Notes: generated from the letters alone by a model not told the origin. A stretch of DNA of 53,674 nucleotides from an uncultured Collinsella sp. (GCA_959605475.1 CAUHFS010000007.1:1-53674), one strand, 5' to 3'; positions 9,241 through 18,183 are shown, counted from the first letter of the stretch. Program-made: numbers and translations.

Positions 9241-10524
9241 CTACTCGTCCTGAGGGTCCTCGTCGGAACTTGACTCGGGTTCGGGTTCGGGCTCAGGTTC
9301 AGGCGTCGGCTCGGTCTCGGGCTCGGGCGCCGGCTCTGGTGCGGGCTCGGAATCAGAGGCGGGCTCAGGCTCGGGCTCAGGTTCGGGCTCGGGCTCAGGT
9401 GCGGGCGCGACATCCGGAGCGCTATAGCCAGAAGGAGCGGCCTTCTTCTCAAACGGCAGCACAAAGGTCAGGACGTCATCCTTATCCTCATCAGCCCATT
9501 CAGCTGCATAGCGCGCTACCCAATAGCCAACGGCACGATGCTTGAGCATCTTGCCAAAGACCGTGAGGAATACCGTGACAAACGCCGTCAGCACCAAGAA
9601 CAATACGAGCGTGATGCCACCGCCGGTAACAAGCGCCTCAATAGCCGAAGGACGGTAGTAGTAGCTATACATACCGACAGAGGCAATGGCGCCGAAGACA
9701 AGCGTCAGGATCCATGTGACAACGTTGGCGACCAGACCCGTCAAAAACTCGGGAAGGAACGAAGCACAGAACAGCTTGGTCTTGTTGTGCTTAAACGCCG
9801 CCCAGACCTTATCGAGCGAAAACGCGCTCTCGACGCGACCGGTCACCGCAAAGTGCATCACGGCAATGTCGGCGAACATCTTAAAGAAGACCCCCAAGAC
9901 CGCCGTGGCAATCATAGCCAGGACAAGCAGGCCAAGCGAGCCAAACAGCGCTGCCTCGAGTGCATAAGAGCCGTAATACGAATACGAGCCCGCGGCGCCA
10001 ATTACCACGCTCTCCACCAGCGAAAGCACTACACCGATAACGGGAATGGCAGCGATAACCTCGAGCACGACCGAGATAACGCTCGAAAAGACTCCGAGAC
10101 CAAACGACGTGGAACGCATGAGTGGACGGTCCATGCCGTCATCGACCTTGAGCGACAGATCGCGACCCCACTCAATACCAAAGCCGGAACCACACACGCT
10201 CGCAATGCAAGCTGCCAAAAAGCCGATGGCAGCTGCAATGCCGCCAATAACGGGAATAAACAGCACGAGTACCGACACAACACAAATCAGCGCCGGTAAA
10301 AAGGCAATCTGGCACACGCGCTGCAGCACGCCCGGAGTCTTGGTCATATCCTCAAACGCCTGAGCCACACAGCCCTTGGACGCATTCGCCACGGGCGGTT
10401 GCGGAACAAACTGCTGGGGCTGACCCTGAGGGGCAGAGGCTGCGGCACCGGCATTGGGTGCACCACACGCGCCGCAGAACTTGTCGTTATCGCCTATGGG
10501 GGCGCCACACTGCGAACAGAACAT
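9241..10524 (-). CDS. Zinc-ribbon multi-pass membrane protein with Pro-Glu repeat tail
   Basis: The 427-residue product opens with a zinc ribbon (C3, C6, C17, C20 in MFCSQCGAP and FCGACG), has a Gln/Pro linker, then about six or seven hydrophobic segments between about 70 and 350, and ends in a repetitive acidic tail of Pro-Glu dipeptides (about 375-427). The start at 10524 is preferred because GAAGGG lies nine bases upstream; the ATG three codons earlier sits directly on that site. The membrane part resembles DUF4013-like proteins only loosely. The tail is encoded by an imperfect six-base repeat (9260-9405), likely variable in length between strains. Function unknown. Confidence 0.85.
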   Translation of the reverse strand: MFCSQCGAPIGDNDKFCGACGAPNAGAAASAPQGQPQQFVPQPPVANASKGCVAQAFEDMTKTPGVLQRVCQIAFLPALICVVSVLVLFIPVIGGIAAAIGFLAACIASVCGSGFGIEWGRDLSLKVDDGMDRPLMRSTSFGLGVFSSVISVVLEVIAAIPVIGVVLSLVESVVIGAAGSYSYYGSYALEAALFGSLGLLVLAMIATAVLGVFFKMFADIAVMHFAVTGRVESAFSLDKVWAAFKHNKTKLFCASFLPEFLTGLVANVVTWILTLVFGAIASVGMYSYYYRPSAIEALVTGGGITLVLFLVLTAFVTVFLTVFGKMLKHRAVGYWVARYAAEWADEDKDDVLTFVLPFEKKAAPSGYSAPDVAPAPEPEPEPEPEPEPASDSEPAPEPAPEPETEPTPEPEPEPEPESSSDEDPQDE

Positions 10525-10674
10525 CGAGATCATCCCTTCGTATCTAGAGCGAATCACCTGGATCGCAAACGATGTCTTTGACATCATTATCGCCCAATGT
10601 GGGGGCAAATACCCCAAGATGACCGATTTGCAACGCAGGTGGCCTTATTCAATGATTCGAAGGGTGCGTCCGCG

Positions 10675-11697
10675 CTAGTTCGTGCCGCGGAAGCCCTTGC
10701 CGACGATTTCGGAGCTATCGACGATGGTGATGAAGGCATCAGGGTCAATCTCGCGGGTATAGCGGCGCAGCTGCACTGCCTCGCGACGGCTCAGCACGCT
10801 CATAATTACCGTGACGCACTTGCCCGAGAAGGCGCCGTAGCCACGGCTGATCGTTGCCGTGCGGTTGAGATGCTTGACGATAAACTCCTCGACTTTGCGC
10901 GGTTCGGCGCAAATAATCGTACAGACCTTGCGCAGGTGGATGCTCTCAATGGCCTTGTCGACCACAAGCGTCTTGGCAAACAGACCGAGCACACAGTACA
11001 GACCGACACGCGGGCCATACAGAAAAGCCGCGATGGTCACGATGCCGATATCGACCAGCAACAGGGCACGGCCGATCTCAAGCGTCGTGCGACGCTTGAG
11101 GATCATGGCAAGAATGTCCGTGCCGCCCGTCGAGGCGCCAATGTCAAAGACAATGGCACTGCCCAGCGCCGGCAAGATGACGGCAAAACACAGGTCGAGC
11201 CACATATCGCCCGTCATCGAAACATCCGTCGGAATGAAGAGCTCAAACAGCGAGACGTAGGCCGAAAGCGCAAACGAGGCAAAGACACTCCAAAGGATTG
11301 CCTTGCGCTCCAAAAAGATAAAACCCAGGATGACCAGGATCGCGTTGATAATCCACATAAAGACGCCGACGGGCAGGGTCGGGAACAGCGTAGAAAGAAT
11401 GACCGACACGCCCGAGGTGCCGCCGAAGGCAAAGTGATTGGGGGTTTTAAAGGCCACGATGGCGAACGCCGTGAGGATCAGGCCCAGATTGAGCTCGGCA
11501 AAAAAGCGCGGAAAGCCTGGCTCCTGGCTGCGCCTGCGGCCGGCGCGCTCGCCTTGCTCAATAACATCGCGATCGACCACGCGCTCCATCGGCACCACCG
11601 GAGGACGATGCACCTCCTCGGCAGCACGCGACGCCGCCTCTGCCGCAGCGGCCTCAATCGCCCATGCCTTGCTTTCGGTCTCGTGTTCGTCGGCCAT
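10675..11697 (-). CDS. YitT family membrane protein (YitT + DUF2179)
   Basis: A 340-residue protein with a polar, Ala/Glu/Arg-rich N-terminal region of about 70 residues, then about five transmembrane segments including the family pattern NHFAFGGTSGVSVILS and FDIGASTGGTDILAM, and a C-terminal soluble DUF2179 domain (from about 255: VCTIICAEPRKVEEFI to IVDSSEIVGKGF). YitT proteins are widespread in Gram-positive bacteria; no general transported substrate is established. GAGGGG precedes the ATG. The long N-terminal region is an addition to the usual approximately 280-residue form. It appears to be a single-gene unit. Confidence 0.92.
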   Translation of the reverse strand: MADEHETESKAWAIEAAAAEAASRAAEEVHRPPVVPMERVVDRDVIEQGERAGRRRSQEPGFPRFFAELNLGLILTAFAIVAFKTPNHFAFGGTSGVSVILSTLFPTLPVGVFMWIINAILVILGFIFLERKAILWSVFASFALSAYVSLFELFIPTDVSMTGDMWLDLCFAVILPALGSAIVFDIGASTGGTDILAMILKRRTTLEIGRALLLVDIGIVTIAAFLYGPRVGLYCVLGLFAKTLVVDKAIESIHLRKVCTIICAEPRKVEEFIVKHLNRTATISRGYGAFSGKCVTVIMSVLSRREAVQLRRYTREIDPDAFITIVDSSEIVGKGFRGTN

Positions 11698-11811
11698 TAC
11701 GGCAACCCCTCGTTAACAATTTGGAAACAATGCGCCCATTAGGGTAACGCGGAACGTGGGGATTGCAACCCTTAGTTAGACGAGCGGTATGACTACATCG
11801 GGTGCGTACAA

Positions 11812-11851
11812 AAACGGCCGGCCACGCTTTTGCTTGCGCGGTCGGCCGTTT
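11812..11851. terminator. Hairpin between yitT and asp23 genes
   Basis: AAACGGCCG (11812-11820) pairs with CGGCCGTTT (11843-11851), with more partial pairing inside (CACGC and GCGTG-like bases). It sits 51 bases after the asp23 stop and is a plausible terminator for that minus-strand operon. Confidence 0.6.
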
Positions 11852-11868
11852 AACGTTTTCGCAGATAA

Positions 11869-11903
11869 AACCTGCCAAAATAAACATCCCTTTTTGGTAG
11901 GTT
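11869..11903 (+). repeat. CCTGTCCC-type hairpin repeat, copy 1 (variant core)
   Basis: AACCTGCCAAAA and TTTTTGGTAGGTT form an imperfect stem. The core here is AACATCCC instead of AACCTGTCCC. The right arm overlaps the asp23 stop codon by two bases. On the minus strand the stem is followed by TTTTATC, so it may also end transcription. Confidence 0.7.
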
Positions 11904-12378
11904 ACTCGTGCTGGCTGGTACGGTGCTCGTACTCCTCGGGGGTGATGACATCCTCGATGCGCAGGTTGACGCCTGCCACCTCAAGGCCGGTCATCGCGGC
12001 AAGACGCTCGGTGACGCGCGCCTTAACGTCGTCAAAGATCGCAGGCGCATAGGCGCCGTACTCGATGATGACCGAGATGTTGACGACCACGCGGTTGTCG
12101 TCGGTGACCTCGACCGTCACGCCCTTGGTCAGGTTCTCGGCACCAAACTGCTCCTGCACAAAGTGCATGAGGTTACCCTTCATGCCCAGAACGTGCGGCA
12201 CCTCGCGGGTGGCCATGGCGACGATCTTCTCAATCACGCCGTTGGAATAGGTCAGCGAGTCCTCGGACTCGTCCGCCTCCTCGTCATCCTCGTCCGCCTC
12301 GTCCTCCGCCTCGGCGGCGACGGCCTCGTTCGTCTCGAGCTCGGTATCGGCCACATCGACCTTCGTGTTAAAAGCCAT
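11902..12378 (-). CDS. Asp23/Gls24 family envelope stress protein
   Basis: A 158-residue cytosolic protein. The first 45 residues are acidic (runs of Glu and Asp), followed by the Asp23 domain from about residue 45 (YSNGVIEKIVAMATREVPHV, then VNISVIIEYGAYAP and VNLRIEDV). In staphylococci Asp23 is anchored at the membrane by AmaP and is linked to cell-wall homeostasis. Here the three-gene order AmaP, DUF2273, Asp23 on one strand supports the same assembly. AAGGAGG precedes the ATG. The stop codon lies in a dispersed hairpin repeat. Confidence 0.93.
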   Translation of the reverse strand: MAFNTKVDVADTELETNEAVAAEAEDEADEDDEEADESEDSLTYSNGVIEKIVAMATREVPHVLGMKGNLMHFVQEQFGAENLTKGVTVEVTDDNRVVVNISVIIEYGAYAPAIFDDVKARVTERLAAMTGLEVAGVNLRIEDVITPEEYEHRTSQHE

Positions 12379-12422
12379 GGTTCCTCCTTATGCCTGCCAC
12401 GGATGCGACAGTCGAATACATA

Positions 12423-12800
12423 TTAGCGGCCGCTAAACAGACGGCCGAAGAAGTTAACGATACCGTTCTCGCCGTCGCGAATCTGGCCGATCACGGCGCC
12501 GATTAGCACAAAGAATGCGATGACAAGCGTGTCCCACAGGCCCAACGTAAGTACCAGCACGGCGAGGATAAAACCTGCCACGGCGCCGAACGTAGTGTTG
12601 GGGTGGCGCACGGCGTAGCTCCAGATAGCAGCGCCCGTACCTTTGATGAGACCCATGGCCTCGTCAAAGTCGTTGGCGGCGCTGTCGTGCTGCTCGCCGG
12701 CCTCGGGCTTGGTGTCGGCGGACTCGCCTGCCGGCATAGCGTTCTGATCGATCGTCAGGCGCGGCGTGCGGGCGGTCTTGTCTTGGTTGGTATCACTCAC
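12423..12800 (-). CDS. DUF2273-type small membrane protein
   Basis: A 125-residue protein with a polar N-terminal half and two hydrophobic segments at about 73-90 and 92-108 (TTFGAVAGFILAVLVLTLGL and LVIAFFVLIGAVIG), followed by a basic C-terminal GRLFSGR. DUF2273 proteins typically lie beside Asp23 and AmaP genes. I chose a GTG start because GGAGG is seven bases upstream; the frame upstream of it is the neighbouring gene in another frame. The start overlaps the AmaP stop by eight bases (GTGAGTGA), implying translational coupling. Confidence 0.85.
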   Translation of the reverse strand: MSDTNQDKTARTPRLTIDQNAMPAGESADTKPEAGEQHDSAANDFDEAMGLIKGTGAAIWSYAVRHPNTTFGAVAGFILAVLVLTLGLWDTLVIAFFVLIGAVIGQIRDGENGIVNFFGRLFSGR

Positions 12801-13338
12801 CGGAAACCTCCACGGTCTGGACGGTAGTCTTGGACGGCAAAAAACGGACGCGCGCGGTCGTGCCCGGCGTGCCGAGCATGGTGTCACAGGCCTTCTCGAT
12901 GCGCTGCTGCATCGAGGTGGCAAGAGCGGCAACGTCCCTATCATCGAGCGCGATGGCCTCGACCTTAAAACGAACGTGCGACTCGTCGGAGCCTTGAACG
13001 CGCGCCTCGATATGCTCAACCATCACGCGTTCATCGCACTCCGCCGCGGCACGGGCGCACGAGGAAAGCGCTGCGAGCGTGACCTCGATATTGCGCTCCC
13101 CCGCCGGATGCACGCAGGACGGCTCGCGACGCGCGAACATCAAGCGGAAAAAACCGATGAGCACGCCAAGCGCCACGATGGCGGCGCACACCGTAACGAC
13201 GACGCGAGGCATGGTGTCACGCAATAGCAACATAAAGCGATACGTATACGGTCCCCAGAACTGGCAGACAAGCGTACCCAGCGCCACGATGGCGGCGGCA
13301 AGATACACGATCGCTAGGGCTCGTTTGAGTACGCGCAC
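12793..13338 (-). CDS. amaP: AmaP-like alkaline-shock membrane anchor protein
   Basis: About 181 residues with two transmembrane helices near the N terminus (about 6-26 and 48-68) and a soluble C-terminal domain, the layout of AmaP, which tethers Asp23 to the membrane. The start is taken as GTG at 13338, with GAAGGGAG six bases upstream. The in-frame ATGs further upstream (near 13385) abut a TATAAT sequence and so would lie at or before the transcription start. The gene is first in a three-gene operon and overlaps the next gene by eight bases. Confidence 0.8.
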   Translation of the reverse strand: MRVLKRALAIVYLAAAIVALGTLVCQFWGPYTYRFMLLLRDTMPRVVVTVCAAIVALGVLIGFFRLMFARREPSCVHPAGERNIEVTLAALSSCARAAAECDERVMVEHIEARVQGSDESHVRFKVEAIALDDRDVAALATSMQQRIEKACDTMLGTPGTTARVRFLPSKTTVQTVEVSGE

Positions 13339-13387
13339 GCGCGCTCCCTTCAGGTTTCGGTCCACAGAATGCAAAACGATTCGCATC

Positions 13388-13393
13388 ATTATA
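13388..13393 (-). promoter_or_regulatory. Candidate -10 element for the amaP operon
   Basis: The minus strand reads TATAAT at this position, a perfect consensus -10 box, about 50 bases before the chosen amaP start. No good -35 box is seen 16-18 bases upstream, where the yebC terminator stem lies, so confidence is modest. Confidence 0.4.
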
Positions 13394-13396
13394 AAA

Positions 13397-13434
13397 GAGC
13401 CGGGTCCGGTGCCATACGCACGCGGATCCGGCTC
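13397..13434 (-). terminator. Terminator of yebC
   Basis: GAGCCGGGTCCG (13397-13408) pairs with CGGATCCGGCTC (13423-13434), a 12-bp stem with one mismatch, followed on the minus strand by CTTTTAT. It separates yebC from the amaP operon. Confidence 0.75.
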
Positions 13435-13503
13435 ATCTATTCCACGAGGCTTGCATGCTCGCTTCATTATGCCCAGATATGCACGGCTTAACCCGTGCAG
13501 GCG

Positions 13504-14310
13504 CTACTCCTCCTCGAGGGCAGCGATGACCTCGTCGGTCATGTCCATGGTGCTGTAGACGTCCTGGACGTCGTCGAGCTCCTCGAGACGGTCGATGAGG
13601 CGCTGAACCTTCTTGGCGTCGGTACCGGAGACCTCGGTCGGGGTGGTCGGAACCATGGTGGTCTCGGAACCCTTGACCTGGACGCCCTGCTCCTCGAGTG
13701 CCTTGGAGACAGCCATGACGTCGTTAGCAGCGGTCCAGACGATCCACTCCTCGCCGGCGTCCTCGTAGTCCTCGCCACCGGCCTCGGCGATTGCCATCAT
13801 GAACTCATCCTCGTCACCGGCAGCACCGTTGGCGATCATGGTCTCCTTCTTGGCGTTCTCGTCCAGGATCTCCTTGGCGACGACGATCTGGCCCTTGCGC
13901 TCAAACTGGAAGGCGACGGAGCCGGAGGTGCCCAGGTTGCCACCAGCGTGGGAGAAGGCGGAACGGACATCGGCGGCAGTACGGTTGCGGTTGTCGGTCA
14001 GGCAGTCAACATAGACGGCGACACCGGCGGGACCATAGCCCTCATACACGATGTTCTCGTAGACGGCGGCATCGGCACCCGAACCAAAGGCCTTGTCGAT
14101 AGCGGACTTGATCTTGTCCTTGGGCATGGACTGAGCCTTGGCCTTAGCAACGGCAGCGGCGAGGCTGGCGTTGTTCTCGGGCAGCGGGTCACCGCCGAGA
14201 CGGGCAGCAACGGTGATGTTGCGGCTCAGCTTGGAGAAGAGGGCGGAACGCTTGGCGTCCTGCGCGCCCTTACGATGCTTGGTTGTGGCCCACTTAGAGT
14301 GTCCGGACAT
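13504..14310 (-). CDS. yebC: YebC/PmpR-family protein
   Basis: A 268-residue cytosolic protein of the YebC/TACO1 family, whose members bind DNA or assist ribosomes at proline stretches. It begins with the diagnostic MSGHSKWATTKHRKGAQDAKR and shows GPAGVAVYVDCLTDNRNRT and NLGTSGSVAFQFERKG. It is 20-25 residues longer than most members, largely because of an acidic insertion around residues 165-195 (GAAGDEDEF to GEDYEDAGEEW). AGGAGACACGT precedes the ATG. It is a single-gene unit bounded by its own terminator. Confidence 0.95.
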   Translation of the reverse strand: MSGHSKWATTKHRKGAQDAKRSALFSKLSRNITVAARLGGDPLPENNASLAAAVAKAKAQSMPKDKIKSAIDKAFGSGADAAVYENIVYEGYGPAGVAVYVDCLTDNRNRTAADVRSAFSHAGGNLGTSGSVAFQFERKGQIVVAKEILDENAKKETMIANGAAGDEDEFMMAIAEAGGEDYEDAGEEWIVWTAANDVMAVSKALEEQGVQVKGSETTMVPTTPTEVSGTDAKKVQRLIDRLEELDDVQDVYSTMDMTDEVIAALEEE

Positions 14311-14440
14311 ACGTGTCTCCTATCGGTTTTGACCTAAAGCCCAGCGCAGATGCTCGGGCAATATAAACAAACGTCGTTATGATATACCTACTGGCCTGCG
14401 AGATAAACCCCAAAATGAAGGCGTCGTGATGATGCCACCC

Positions 14441-14475
14441 TTTGGTGCAAAGTAACCTGTCCCCTTTGCACCAAA
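14441..14475 (+). repeat. CCTGTCCC-type hairpin repeat, copy 2
   Basis: TTTGGTGCAAAG (14441-14452) and CTTTGCACCAAA (14464-14475) form a perfect 12-bp stem around the 11-base loop TAACCTGTCCC. The stem sequence differs from other copies while the loop is kept. It directly abuts the DUF6020 gene stop codon at 14476. Confidence 0.85.
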
Positions 14476-16659
14476 TTAGGACCAGAGAAGGTCGCTGCGA
14501 GTGATGGTGGCGCCGATGGCAAAGGGCATGCAGGCGATAACCGGATACAGGTAGCGCATATAGGTCGAACCGTTGCAGGGACCGATCAGACACACGGCGA
14601 GCACGCCCAGCAGCGGCACCCAAATGGCCAGCCCGCGCCACGAATGGCGGCGCAACAGGTAGACCACCACGGCGATCATAATCCACACGTAAGTAGCCGA
14701 GCTCATGGTGAGCGAGATAAACGGAATGCGCTGCACCGCCACGCGATACAGGTTGATCAGGTGGTCGCACCAGCGCACAACCTTGTTATCGACCGGATGG
14801 AAGTCGAAGTACTTGAGGTTATCGGGCTTCGCCATAATCTCGGCACTGCGCGCCGTGCTGTAGACCCACGCATCGCGGGCACTCGGATAAAAGTAACCGT
14901 AGTAGTTATTGATGAGCGCCGAGATATAGCACTCGGGATCCTTTTTGAACATCTGGGCCCACACCTCAAAATAGGCCTTGATGTCCTCCTGCGAGGCGTA
15001 CTCATTGAAGCAGTTTTTGACGGCGTCCGACTTATCCGGGTTGTAGCGGCGGCCCAGGTTCTCGTACTTGAGTACCCGGTCGATCACGGCACGCTCTTCG
15101 TCGGTCACCAAGCCGTCGCAAGGAGCCTCCACGATGGTGCCGTCCTCCTGAACCGTGGGGTTGACGCCCGAGTTGAGGCCGTCGTGCTTTTGGACGAAAC
15201 GAGCCGTCTGCTGGAACGGAATCGAGAGGATTTCGCGCTTGGAACCAGGCGTGATGTCGTGCGCGGGCATAAAGACCTTGGTGAAGTACATATTAGAGGC
15301 AAGGCAGAGCGCAAGCACCGCGAGAACTCCCACCCAGCGGAAACGCGGGATGGCGCCCGAAGGCGCAGCACCGTCCTGCTTGACTGCACGACGAGCCACA
15401 TGCGCGTCCCATGCGCAAAACGCCGCCGCGATTACGCATGCCGCCAGGGGAAACACCAGGCCGCCGTTGCGCAGAAACGTGGAACCCATGGCGCCCAGAG
15501 CGAGCAGCAGCCAGTCATGGCGCGCAAAGAGCACGGACCTCTGTTCGCCCGCACGCTCGGCATTAGCATCGCGACGGGGCAGGCCGCAGGCCATGAGCTT
15601 CACGGTCTGCACCAACAGCACCAAAAACGCGTCGGCAAACAGCACGTCTTTGGTAAGCAGGGCCGCGTAATTGGAGAACATGGGCATAAACACAAAGAAC
15701 AGCAAGATCACGCCACGGACCGGCAGGCTCACGCCCAGCTTGCGCAGCGACGAGATGGAATAGGCCATGCAGGCGGCCGTAATGACGAACTGAACGCAGG
15801 TGTAGATGGCAAGACCTGCGTTGGCACTGTTGAACAGTGAAAGCCCCAGCTGGACGCACGAACCGATGATAGCCGTGTGCACCACGGGGTGATGTCCGTT
15901 GAGCAACACATTGGGATTGAGCAGACGCAGGTAGTCACTCGTGCCATTGGGGTAGTTGAACCACTGGCGAATCTGCGCACCCGTATCTCCCATAAAAAGG
16001 CCGGGCAGCGAAGCGATGAGCGTGGGCGCCCAGGCGATCATAAGCACCAGGAAGGGCCCGGCAAAGGGATGGACCGAGAGCACGGCGTGAGCCACACGCC
16101 ATATGCGGCCAAAGTGCGCTTCGGAAAACGGAATGCGCCGAGAGCTCAGCCAATCTAGACACTCAAAGGCAAGGTAGAAGGCAACGACCGCCAAGAGCAT
16201 CCAGCCCGCACCGCCTATCCAGGCGCAGATGATGCGGGCCTTGTCGCCGAGCACGATCTCGGCCGAATCGGTGAGGTCATAGCTGCGGCCAAACACCATG
16301 CAGACGGCAAAGAACAGCGACGGAAGGATCACCGAGGGACGCCAGGCGTCGCCGCGGCCAAAGAATACGTAGCGAAACGGCAGCGTGAGCAGGCAGGCAA
16401 GCGCAAGCAACATGACCGCGTCGGTATGGCCGGCAAACGAGAGAAGCACCTCGTAGCACACGTACAGCATGCCCGAGGCTTTGGGGTCAATCGCCAAGAC
16501 TGCGTTGCTCGAGACCGGCGCGGGATCGATGGAAAACGCCGTGGTCGCCAACAGCGCGAGAAAAAATGCGATGAGCGTCTGCTTGGCGGGGTAACGCTTA
16601 AACCAGACGATGCGGGCAGCGTCGCGCGCAGCCGTTGTGGAGAGGTCGGAATCCTTCAC
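14476..16659 (-). CDS. DUF6020-like polytopic membrane protein
   Basis: A 727-residue protein with roughly 12 predicted membrane spans and a large extracytoplasmic loop (about 470-620). A conserved-looking early segment reads GLFMGDTGAQIRQWFN and, after it, LNGHHPVVHTAIIGS; later come LTKDVLFADAFLV and the C-terminal pattern GPCNGSTYMRYLYPVIACMPF. This matches what I recall of DUF6020 proteins, which look like membrane glycosyltransferases of the GT-C fold, with Asp in the first loop. The start is GTG with AGAAAGG upstream at a long spacing. The acceptor and donor are unknown, and the glycosyltransferase role is inference. Confidence 0.8.
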   Translation of the reverse strand: MKDSDLSTTAARDAARIVWFKRYPAKQTLIAFFLALLATTAFSIDPAPVSSNAVLAIDPKASGMLYVCYEVLLSFAGHTDAVMLLALACLLTLPFRYVFFGRGDAWRPSVILPSLFFAVCMVFGRSYDLTDSAEIVLGDKARIICAWIGGAGWMLLAVVAFYLAFECLDWLSSRRIPFSEAHFGRIWRVAHAVLSVHPFAGPFLVLMIAWAPTLIASLPGLFMGDTGAQIRQWFNYPNGTSDYLRLLNPNVLLNGHHPVVHTAIIGSCVQLGLSLFNSANAGLAIYTCVQFVITAACMAYSISSLRKLGVSLPVRGVILLFFVFMPMFSNYAALLTKDVLFADAFLVLLVQTVKLMACGLPRRDANAERAGEQRSVLFARHDWLLLALGAMGSTFLRNGGLVFPLAACVIAAAFCAWDAHVARRAVKQDGAAPSGAIPRFRWVGVLAVLALCLASNMYFTKVFMPAHDITPGSKREILSIPFQQTARFVQKHDGLNSGVNPTVQEDGTIVEAPCDGLVTDEERAVIDRVLKYENLGRRYNPDKSDAVKNCFNEYASQEDIKAYFEVWAQMFKKDPECYISALINNYYGYFYPSARDAWVYSTARSAEIMAKPDNLKYFDFHPVDNKVVRWCDHLINLYRVAVQRIPFISLTMSSATYVWIMIAVVVYLLRRHSWRGLAIWVPLLGVLAVCLIGPCNGSTYMRYLYPVIACMPFAIGATITRSDLLWS

Positions 16660-16680
16660 AGTCCAAAGAGCCTTTCTAGA

Positions 16681-16717
16681 AACCTGCCAAAAAGGGACAG
16701 GTTTATTTTGGCAGGTT
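16681..16717 (-). repeat. CCTGTCCC-type hairpin repeat, copy 3 (inverted)
   Basis: AACCTGCCAAAA and TTTTGGCAGGTT pair perfectly around AGGGACAGGTTTA; this copy is the reverse complement of the others and ends TTTTATCTGG. It lies just upstream of the DUF6020 start. Confidence 0.85.
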
Positions 16718-16758
16718 TTATCTGGGAAAACGTTACGGTTCTGTCATCGTTGCCCAGC

Positions 16759-16797
16759 AAACCACCACAAAGGTGCCTGTCCCCTTTGTGGTGGTTT
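16759..16797 (+). repeat. CCTGTCCC-type hairpin repeat, copy 4
   Basis: AAACCACCACAAAG (16759-16772) and CTTTGTGGTGGTTT (16784-16797) form a perfect 14-bp stem around GTGCCTGTCCC. It ends six bases from the lgt stop codon. Confidence 0.85.
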
Positions 16798-16803
16798 TGG
16801 TGG

Positions 16804-17625
16804 TTAGGCGTCCAGGTAGATGCGCTGGGGACGGTTGCGGTGTCGGGCGAAGATGATGAGCGCCAGGCCGGCGATCACGAGCGGCAAACTCAGCAGCTGG
16901 CCCATGGTGATAACGCCTCCCAGCAGATAGCCCAGCTGCGCATCGGGCACGCGCACAAACTCAATCAAAAAGCGAACGATGCCGTAGCCCATCACAAAGA
17001 CGCCCATAAACGTACCCTGGGGCAGCAGCGGTTTTTTGCGACTGAGCACCTGCAGGATGCAAAAGAGCACAATGCCCTCTAGAAACGCCTCGTAGAGCTG
17101 GGAGGGATGGCGCGGCATATCGCCCGCGGTGCCGCCAAAGACCACACCCCAGGGCAGATCGGTCGGCTTACCCCACAGCTCGCCGTTGACGAAATTGGCG
17201 CAGCGTCCCAGGCACAGCGCCAGCGGAGCGCCGATAACGGCAAGGTCGGCGACGGTCCAGGCGTCGAGCTTATACATGCGGCACACGATGATGCCGCCCA
17301 AGATGCCGCCGACCAGGCCACCGTGGAAGCTCATGCCGCCCTCGTTGGTGGCAAAGATCTCGAGCGGGTGGGTCCAATAGTAGCCATCGCCGTAAAAGAC
17401 GACGTAAAACAGGCGCGCGCCGATGATGAGGCCAAAGACCGCGCCGACCACGACGCTCGTCAGGTCATCAATCGTAATGTTGAAGCCCCAACGACGCTGC
17501 GTGCGGTACATAACGACCGCCGTGAGCAGAGCACCGACCACGTAGGCCAGGCCGTACCAGTAGATGGTGATGGGGCCCGCCGAGATCGCGACGGGATCAA
17601 GCATATGGTAGAGGTCGTTGAGCAT
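16804..17625 (-). CDS. lgt: Prolipoprotein diacylglyceryl transferase
   Basis: Lgt moves diacylglycerol from phosphatidylglycerol to the lipobox cysteine of prelipoproteins in the cytoplasmic membrane. The 273-residue protein has about seven membrane spans and the family signature GRCANFVNGELWGKP (Lgt motif with catalytic-region Arg, Asn, Gly, Glu), preceded by GGMSFHGGLVGG and followed by PRHPSQLYEA. The start at 17625 has GGGGG eight bases upstream; a longer reading adds nine residues without a better site. A substrate for it in this window is the amino-acid-binding lipoprotein at 37.9 kb. Confidence 0.97.
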   Translation of the reverse strand: MLNDLYHMLDPVAISAGPITIYWYGLAYVVGALLTAVVMYRTQRRWGFNITIDDLTSVVVGAVFGLIIGARLFYVVFYGDGYYWTHPLEIFATNEGGMSFHGGLVGGILGGIIVCRMYKLDAWTVADLAVIGAPLALCLGRCANFVNGELWGKPTDLPWGVVFGGTAGDMPRHPSQLYEAFLEGIVLFCILQVLSRKKPLLPQGTFMGVFVMGYGIVRFLIEFVRVPDAQLGYLLGGVITMGQLLSLPLVIAGLALIIFARHRNRPQRIYLDA

Positions 17626-17650
17626 ATCGATCCCCCTGCTCCCTACATAC

Positions 17651-17689
17651 AAATGCGGCCGCGGGCCTTACGCTCGCAGCCGCATATTT
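17651..17689 (-). terminator. Hairpin after the NifU-like gene
   Basis: AAATGCGGC (17651-17659) pairs with GCCGCATATTT (17679-17689) with one bulged base. It lies 46 bases after the NifU-like stop and before the lgt start on the same strand. Confidence 0.5.
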
Positions 17690-17734
17690 GGGCGTAACGT
17701 CTATGCGGAGCGTACCGTCCGCAGCTTTCGCATC

Positions 17735-18013
17735 TTAGAACGGCGCGTACTCGTCGTACAGGTCCTCGGCCTCGCCGGAAGCATTGACCTGCTCAACGCG
17801 GGTAACGCCGGGCACATGCTCCTTCAGGATGCGCTCGATACCCATGGAAAGGGTTAGCGAGCTCATGGGGCAGCCGGCGCAGGCGCCCTGCAGCTCCAGC
17901 TTGACAACACCCTCGTCGTCGACGCCCACATACTCCATATCGCCGCCATCGGCCTGCAGGTTGGGGCGAATCTCTTCAAGAACCTTCTTAAGCAGCTCTT
18001 CGTTAACAGCCAC
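17735..18013 (-). CDS. NifU C-terminal-domain iron-sulfur scaffold/carrier
   Basis: A 92-residue stand-alone NifU C-terminal domain (Nfu type). It shows IRPNLQADGGDMEYVGV and the cluster-binding CAGCPMS (C45, C48), then SLTLSMGIERILKEHVPGV. Such proteins hold a 4Fe-4S cluster between two monomers and deliver it to target enzymes. A short C-terminal extension rich in Glu, Asp and Tyr (about 80-92) follows the domain. AAAGGAGCCCCT precedes the ATG. It appears to be a single-gene unit. Confidence 0.93.
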   Translation of the reverse strand: MAVNEELLKKVLEEIRPNLQADGGDMEYVGVDDEGVVKLELQGACAGCPMSSLTLSMGIERILKEHVPGVTRVEQVNASGEAEDLYDEYAPF

Positions 18014-18183
18014 AGGGGCTCCTTTCTCACAATAACGCGGGCACGCCCGCGGACAGGGGCTATGTTACTACAGCCATGTACCCGCTTAGGCGCCAGCCAT
18101 GCGTGCGGACACGACTTTCACGAGCAGTCAATTTGGGACGGGGCTCTTTTGGCTGTTTTGCCGCCAGCTGGCGTTGGCACGCG

